From assembly GCA_044508835.1 (NCBI GenBank), contig JBIQHD010000010.1:1-64000 (forward strand): a stretch of 64,000 bases of DNA, given 5' to 3'. Positions 59,553-64,000 of the stretch are shown here, piece by piece. The notes beneath the pieces are model-generated. The model was not told the origin of the DNA. It ran no database searches and saw nothing but the letters and a program-made list of their open reading frames with translations. The position numbers and the translations under genes were made by a program. Each line of letters begins with the position of its first letter. Within the stretch, counting starts at the first letter, position 1. Source of the stretch: JAKFDI01 sp044508835. GTDB lineage: Bacteria > Pseudomonadota > Gammaproteobacteria > Burkholderiales > Burkholderiaceae_C.

Positions 59553-60040
59553 GGGCGGCTCGCGCCCGCGGCGCCGGGGTCGCGGGGCGCGCCGCCGCTG
59601 TCGCTGTCGCCGTCGCCGTCGTCGCCGGCGGCCCGGCCCTGGAGCGCCCGCTCGGCATAGCGGTTGAAGCGCCAGGCCGTGCCCTCCTGCGTGATGCGCC
59701 GCCAGGTGGCGCGCTTCTCGCCGGGGGTCATCACGGGCCAGTTCTGCACCTCGTCGAAGGTGCGCCCGCAGCCCTTGCAGACGTCGTCGCCCTGGCTGGT
59801 GGAGCAGATGGCGATGCACGGCGCGTCCGGCGTGGTGGCGTACCAGGCGAGCCAGGCGTCGCGGGCGCGCCCGGGCAGGGTGTCCTCGTCGCACAGCGGC
59901 TCGCGGTAATAGACCATCAGCGCGTACACCTCGGCCAGCGCGCGCACCTCGGCGCAGGCGGTGATGCCGTCGGGCGAGGGCGCGCGCTCGCGCCACCAGT
60001 TGATGGCGGCCTCGATGTCGGTGATGTGCAGCGCGGCCAT
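59549..60040 (-). CDS. DUF3717-DUF1289 two-domain protein
   Basis: A 163-residue protein. Residues about 4-60 match DUF3717 (ITDIEAAINWWRER ... GITACAEVRALAEVYALMVY). Residues about 74-120 match the DUF1289 cysteine motif: PCIAICSTSQGDDVCKGCGR, then TFDEVQNWPVMTPGEKRATW, with four Cys suited to binding a metal. The tail is acidic, then Ala/Gly/Pro-rich. Neither domain has an assigned function. Translationally coupled to the MATE gene. Confidence 0.8.
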   Translation of the reverse strand: MAALHITDIEAAINWWRERAPSPDGITACAEVRALAEVYALMVYYREPLCDEDTLPGRARDAWLAWYATTPDAPCIAICSTSQGDDVCKGCGRTFDEVQNWPVMTPGEKRATWRRITQEGTAWRFNRYAERALQGRAAGDDGDGDSDSGGAPRDPGAAGASRP

Positions 60041-60142
60041 GGGGGCGGGAGCATATCGGCAAACCCGAAGGCCTTCGCGGCCTGCGGCGAAGCGCGCCGC
60101 GCTCGCCGGTTTGGGCAGAATCGGCCGGCTCCCTCCTGCCCG

Positions 60143-61570
60143 ATGCCCACCCTCTCACGCGCTTCATTCCGGCAGTTGCTGGCCGTGGCCTTCCTGCTGA
60201 TCGCCGCGCTGCTGGCGGCGGTGTCGCTGCGCGGCCTGTTCACGCTCGACCGGCTGCTGTCGCAGAGCCGCCAGGCCGCGGCGCTGGCGGTGAAGGCGAG
60301 CGGCGACGCCCAGCAGCTGGCCGAGCGCAGCGTGGCGATGGAGCGCGCCGCGCGCCAGTACGTGGTGCTCGACGACCCGGTGCTGCGCGAGCGCTTCGCG
60401 GCGGCGGCGCGCGAGGCCGAGGCCGTGCTGTCGCGGCTCAAGAACGACCTGGAGGTGCGCGAGAGCGCCGCCGCGTGGGAGCAGCGCCTGTCCACCATCC
60501 GTGCGCTGCTGCCCGGCCCGCGCAGCACGGCGGCGGCGCGCGACCAGGCGATGAGCGCCGAGTTCCGCGAGCTCACCGCCGTCAATGCCGACATCGCCGC
60601 GCAGGTGCGCCTGGCCGCCGACAAGCGCAACCAGGCCCTGCAGGCGGCGCAGGAGGCGGCGCGCAGCGCCCTCGGGCGGCAGGTGCTGGGCGCGATCGTG
60701 CTGGCGGTGGTGCTGGCGCTGGCCTTCGGCGTCTGGCTCGCGCGCCCGCTGCAGCGGCTGGAGGCGGCCATCGTCGGCCTGGGCGAGAACCGGCTCGACC
60801 AGCCGATCGAGATCCGCGGCCCGGCCGACGTGCGCGCGCTCGGCGTGCGCCTGGACTGGCTGCGCCTGCGGCTGGCGGAGCTCGATGCCGACAAGGCCCG
60901 CTTCCTGCGGCACGTGTCGCACGAGCTCAAGACCCCGCTGGCGGCGCTGCGCGAGGGCGTCGCGCTGCTGGAGGAGGGCGTGACCGGCGTGCTCAGCGAC
61001 AACCAGCGCGAGGTCGCCGGCATCCTGCGCCAGAACACGGTGACGCTGCAGCGCCAGATCGAGGACCTGCTGCGCTTCAACGCCGCCGCCTTCGAGGCGC
61101 GGCACCTCACGCGGCGCAAGACCGAGCTCGCGGCGCTGATGGGCGACCTGGTCGAGGCGCAGCAGCTGCAGCTGCAGGCGCGGCGGCTGCGCGTGAACCT
61201 GCGCGGCGGCCCGCTGTGGATGGAGGTCGACCCCGACAAGCTGTCCACCGCCTTGGGCAACCTGCTGTCGAACGCGATACGCTTCAGCCCCGTCGGCTCG
61301 GCGATCGAGGTCTCGCTCGCGCGCGGCGACGGCAGCGCGAGCATCGAGATCCGCGACGCGGGCCCGGGAGTTGCCGAGGCAGACCGCGCCCGCGTGTTCG
61401 AACCGTTCTTCCGCGGCGAGCGCCAGCCGGCCGACGCCGCCCGCGGCACCGGCATCGGCCTGTCGATCGTGAGCGAATACGTCGCCGCGCACGGTGGCCG
61501 CATCGACCTGTTGCCGGACGGCCCCGGCGCGTGTTTCCGCATCCAACTGCCCTATGTCACCCCACATTGA
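60143..61570 (+). CDS. qseE: Sensor histidine kinase, QseE/GlrK type
   Basis: A 475-residue membrane kinase. Helices at about 11-30 and 180-200 flank a periplasmic four-helix-type sensor domain (LAERSVAMERAARQYVVLDD). HAMP, then His260 in FLRHVSHELKTPLAALREG, N box LGNLLSNAIRFSP, G1 IRDAGPGV, G2 GTGIGLSIVSEY. Gene order kinase - lipoprotein - sigma-54 regulator matches E. coli glrK(qseE)-qseG-glrR(qseF), which supports the assignment. The 3' end overlaps the lipoprotein gene by 17 bp. Divergent from the DUF3717 gene. Confidence 0.85.
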   Translation: MPTLSRASFRQLLAVAFLLIAALLAAVSLRGLFTLDRLLSQSRQAAALAVKASGDAQQLAERSVAMERAARQYVVLDDPVLRERFAAAAREAEAVLSRLKNDLEVRESAAAWEQRLSTIRALLPGPRSTAAARDQAMSAEFRELTAVNADIAAQVRLAADKRNQALQAAQEAARSALGRQVLGAIVLAVVLALAFGVWLARPLQRLEAAIVGLGENRLDQPIEIRGPADVRALGVRLDWLRLRLAELDADKARFLRHVSHELKTPLAALREGVALLEEGVTGVLSDNQREVAGILRQNTVTLQRQIEDLLRFNAAAFEARHLTRRKTELAALMGDLVEAQQLQLQARRLRVNLRGGPLWMEVDPDKLSTALGNLLSNAIRFSPVGSAIEVSLARGDGSASIEIRDAGPGVAEADRARVFEPFFRGERQPADAARGTGIGLSIVSEYVAAHGGRIDLLPDGPGACFRIQLPYVTPH

Positions 61571-62191
61571 CCCCCGCCGGCTCGGCGCCCTGGCCGCCAT
61601 GGCGGCCCTGGCCCTCGGGGCCTGCGCACCGATGCCGCCGCCTGCGCCGCCGGCACCGGCGCCGCTGCCGCCGCCGGCCGAGACGCAGGTGCCGGTGTGC
61701 CGGGTGCCCTCCGTGCCCGCGCCGGCCTGCGCGCCCACGCCGCCGCCGCCGCCCGATCCGGTCGACATGGCCACGCGCCACGTGCTGAACTACCAGGAGC
61801 GGCTGCGCACCCTGCCGCAGCAGGAGATCGCGCGCGAGCTGGCGCGCATCGGCGACCCGGCGGGCAACCCCGCGGCCACGCTCGAGCTGGCGCTGCTCAT
61901 CGGCCAGACGCGCAACCCGGCCGACACCGTGCGCGCGCTCGGCCTGCTCGACGGCGTGTTGCGCTCCACCTCGCCGGAAGTGACGCCGTGGCAGCCCATC
62001 GCCCGCGTGCTGGCGGTGCGCTATGCCGAGCAGCGCCGCGCCGAAGACCTGCTCGACAAGCAGAGGAACGAAACGCGCGACGCGAACCGGCGCATCGAGC
62101 AGCTCAATTCGCAGCTCGAGGCCCTGAAGGCCATCGAGCGCAGCCTGACCAACCGGCCGGCGGGCGCGTCGGCGCCGCAGGCGAGGCCGCG

Positions 62192-62195
<4 letters not shown>
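61554..62195 (+). CDS. qseG: QseG-like outer-membrane lipoprotein
   Basis: A 213-residue lipoprotein: signal LGALAAMAALALGACAPMPP with lipobox LGAC, a Pro-rich linker, then a helical domain (RHVLNYQERLRTLPQQEIA) and a C-terminal coiled coil (QRNETRDANRRIEQLNSQLE). Sequence identity to E. coli QseG is not obvious by eye; the call rests on lipoprotein nature, length and exact position between QseE and QseF. In enterics QseG interacts with QseE. The gene overlaps both neighbours (17 bp and ATGA). Confidence 0.7.
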
Positions 62196-63567
<1,372 letters not shown>

Positions 63568-63580
<13 letters not shown>

Positions 63581-63652
63581 CGACTTTCGGGTTTCCCCTC
63601 TCGTCAGGCACTTGGACGGAACTGCCCGAAATGCTGTCGCCGAACGGCGACG
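63568..63652 (+). promoter_or_regulatory. Two TGTC-N10-GAC elements, candidate QseF/GlrR enhancer sites
   Basis: TGTC-N10-GACT at 63568-63585 (overlapping the qseF stop) and TGTC-N10-GACG at 63635-63652 each match seven of eight fixed positions of the enterobacterial GlrR consensus TGTC-N10-GACA, 67 bp apart. Both begin TGTCGCCGA and are followed by TTTCGGG. The second lies in a larger dyad with outer arms GCCCGAAA (63624-63631) and TTTCGGGC (63655-63662). They lie about 100 and 160 bp upstream of the sigma-54 promoter. Confidence 0.6.
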
Positions 63653-63696
63653 CTTTTCGGGCCCCGAGCGCGTGAACCAGCGCACCGAAAACGTCG

Positions 63697-63709
63697 CAAG
63701 CCGTTGATT
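63697..63709 (-). promoter_or_regulatory. IHF-type site
   Basis: On the minus strand the sequence reads AATCAA-CGGC-TTG, a full match to the IHF consensus WATCAA-N4-TTR. It lies between the enhancer-like elements and the sigma-54 promoter, where IHF bending commonly helps a sigma-54 activator reach the polymerase. Confidence 0.55.
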
Positions 63710-63728
63710 TTTAAGGCATAGATCCCAT

Positions 63729-63744
63729 TGGCACGTGGGTTGCA
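63729..63744 (+). promoter_or_regulatory. Sigma-54 (-24/-12) promoter
   Basis: TGGCACG-N4-TTGCA is a perfect match to the sigma-54 core, with GG (63730-63731) and GC (63742-63743) at the required 10-bp separation. Transcription would start near 63755, about 45 bp before the ATG at 63799. It lies just downstream of a sigma-54 activator gene. Confidence 0.85.
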
Positions 63745-63798
63745 GTAGGTGGGTGTCGGCGGCTGTCCGCCTCGCTTTCAAGCCCACACGCAGTACCC

Positions 63799-64000
63799 AT
63801 GGATCACTCCGAAATCATTCGACTCACCCGCGACGCGGAGGCCGGCGCCTTCGCCCCCGACACCGGCCGCGGCCGCCTGCCGGCCGAGGGCGCCAGCGCG
63901 CCGCCGGTGCACCGCGGTTCGATGGTGCCCGTGCCCTGGCGCGGCTTCGTGCAAGGCACGAAGGACGCGCTGGCCGGCCTGTTCGACGCCGCGCCGCGCC
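63799..64000 (+). CDS. Unknown protein, 5' part (sigma-54 promoter target)
   Basis: The 67 visible residues start MDHSEIIRLTRDAEAGAFAP and continue through an Ala/Pro-rich stretch into VPVPWRGFVQGTKDALAGLF; the gene runs off the window. I do not recognise a family. No signal peptide or membrane segment is visible. Its promoter is the sigma-54 site described above, making it the likely direct target of the QseF-type activator. Confidence 0.65.
   Translation, partial: MDHSEIIRLTRDAEAGAFAPDTGRGRLPAEGASAPPVHRGSMVPVPWRGFVQGTKDALAGLFDAAPR

Noticed and set aside
63624..63662. Rho-independent terminator after qseF
   Set aside because: The dyad is strong but no T-run follows. It contains a TGTC-N10-GAC element upstream of a sigma-54 promoter, so an activator site explains it better.

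Overview
The window is GC-rich, densely coded DNA of a betaproteobacterium, most likely a Burkholderiales member near Comamonadaceae or the Rubrivivax/Leptothrix group. The evidence is strong G/C at third codon positions, four Bug/TctC-type binding proteins (three without their own TctAB membrane genes), a qseE-qseG-qseF-type operon and GC-rich intercistronic hairpin elements. No rRNA, tRNA, CRISPR, IS element or phage gene was seen. A run of 100 N (56659-56758) marks an assembly gap inside a tandem repeat.

Layout. 1-5.2 kb: the end of a LuxR/MalT-like regulator, two glutathione transferases, a TetR regulator and a feruloyl-CoA-synthetase-like ligase. 5.3-12.1 kb: an aspartoacylase-like deacylase with an orphan Bug protein and a LysR gene, divergent from a MarR - enolase-superfamily - hydroxyacid dehydrogenase - Bug operon. 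12.1-13.5 kb: a CLC chloride transporter. 13.6-19.6 kb: a PucR/CdaR-type regulator followed on the same strand by a SMP-30 lactonase, an SDR and a tannase/feruloyl-esterase lipoprotein. 19.8-29.6 kb: an operon with an SDR, a complete Liv-type ABC importer, a BKACE enzyme, a chemoreceptor and a second Liv-type binding protein. 29.7-38.0 kb: a CoA-transferase, DUF1254, Bug and two paralogous carboxylesterase genes, divergent from a LysR gene.

38.1-45.4 kb is the most unusual segment: a LacI regulator divergent from a TRAP transporter (DctP and fused DctQM), a VOC protein, a RuBisCO-like protein and a DUF1537 acid-sugar kinase. This looks like a catabolic route for a branched or oxidised sugar acid, related to the 3-oxo-isoapionate branch of D-apiose catabolism but without its known upstream enzymes. 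45.4-50.1 kb: an Asp/Glu racemase-family protein, an amino-acid binding protein, LysR, MFS and a Spy/CpxP-like protein. 50.1-55.7 kb: a citrate-type two-component system (tctDE) divergent from tctCBA. 55.8-58.2 kb: a Cpx/Rst-like two-component system. 58.2-60.0 kb: a MATE exporter and a DUF3717-DUF1289 protein. 60.1-64.0 kb: the qseE-qseG-qseF operon, then an intergenic region with a textbook sigma-54 promoter, an IHF-like site and two TGTC-N10-GAC elements in front of an unknown gene cut by the window end.

Overall the window is a set of uptake-plus-catabolism modules, each beside its own regulator, probably for plant-derived aromatic esters and acids, followed by an envelope and nutrient signalling block. 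The best leads are the RuBisCO-like/DUF1537 operon with its helically phased GCATCA repeats, the sigma-54/QseF regulatory region, a degenerate composite ATP site in the Liv importer, and related repeat elements lying between regulator and kinase genes of two separate two-component systems.
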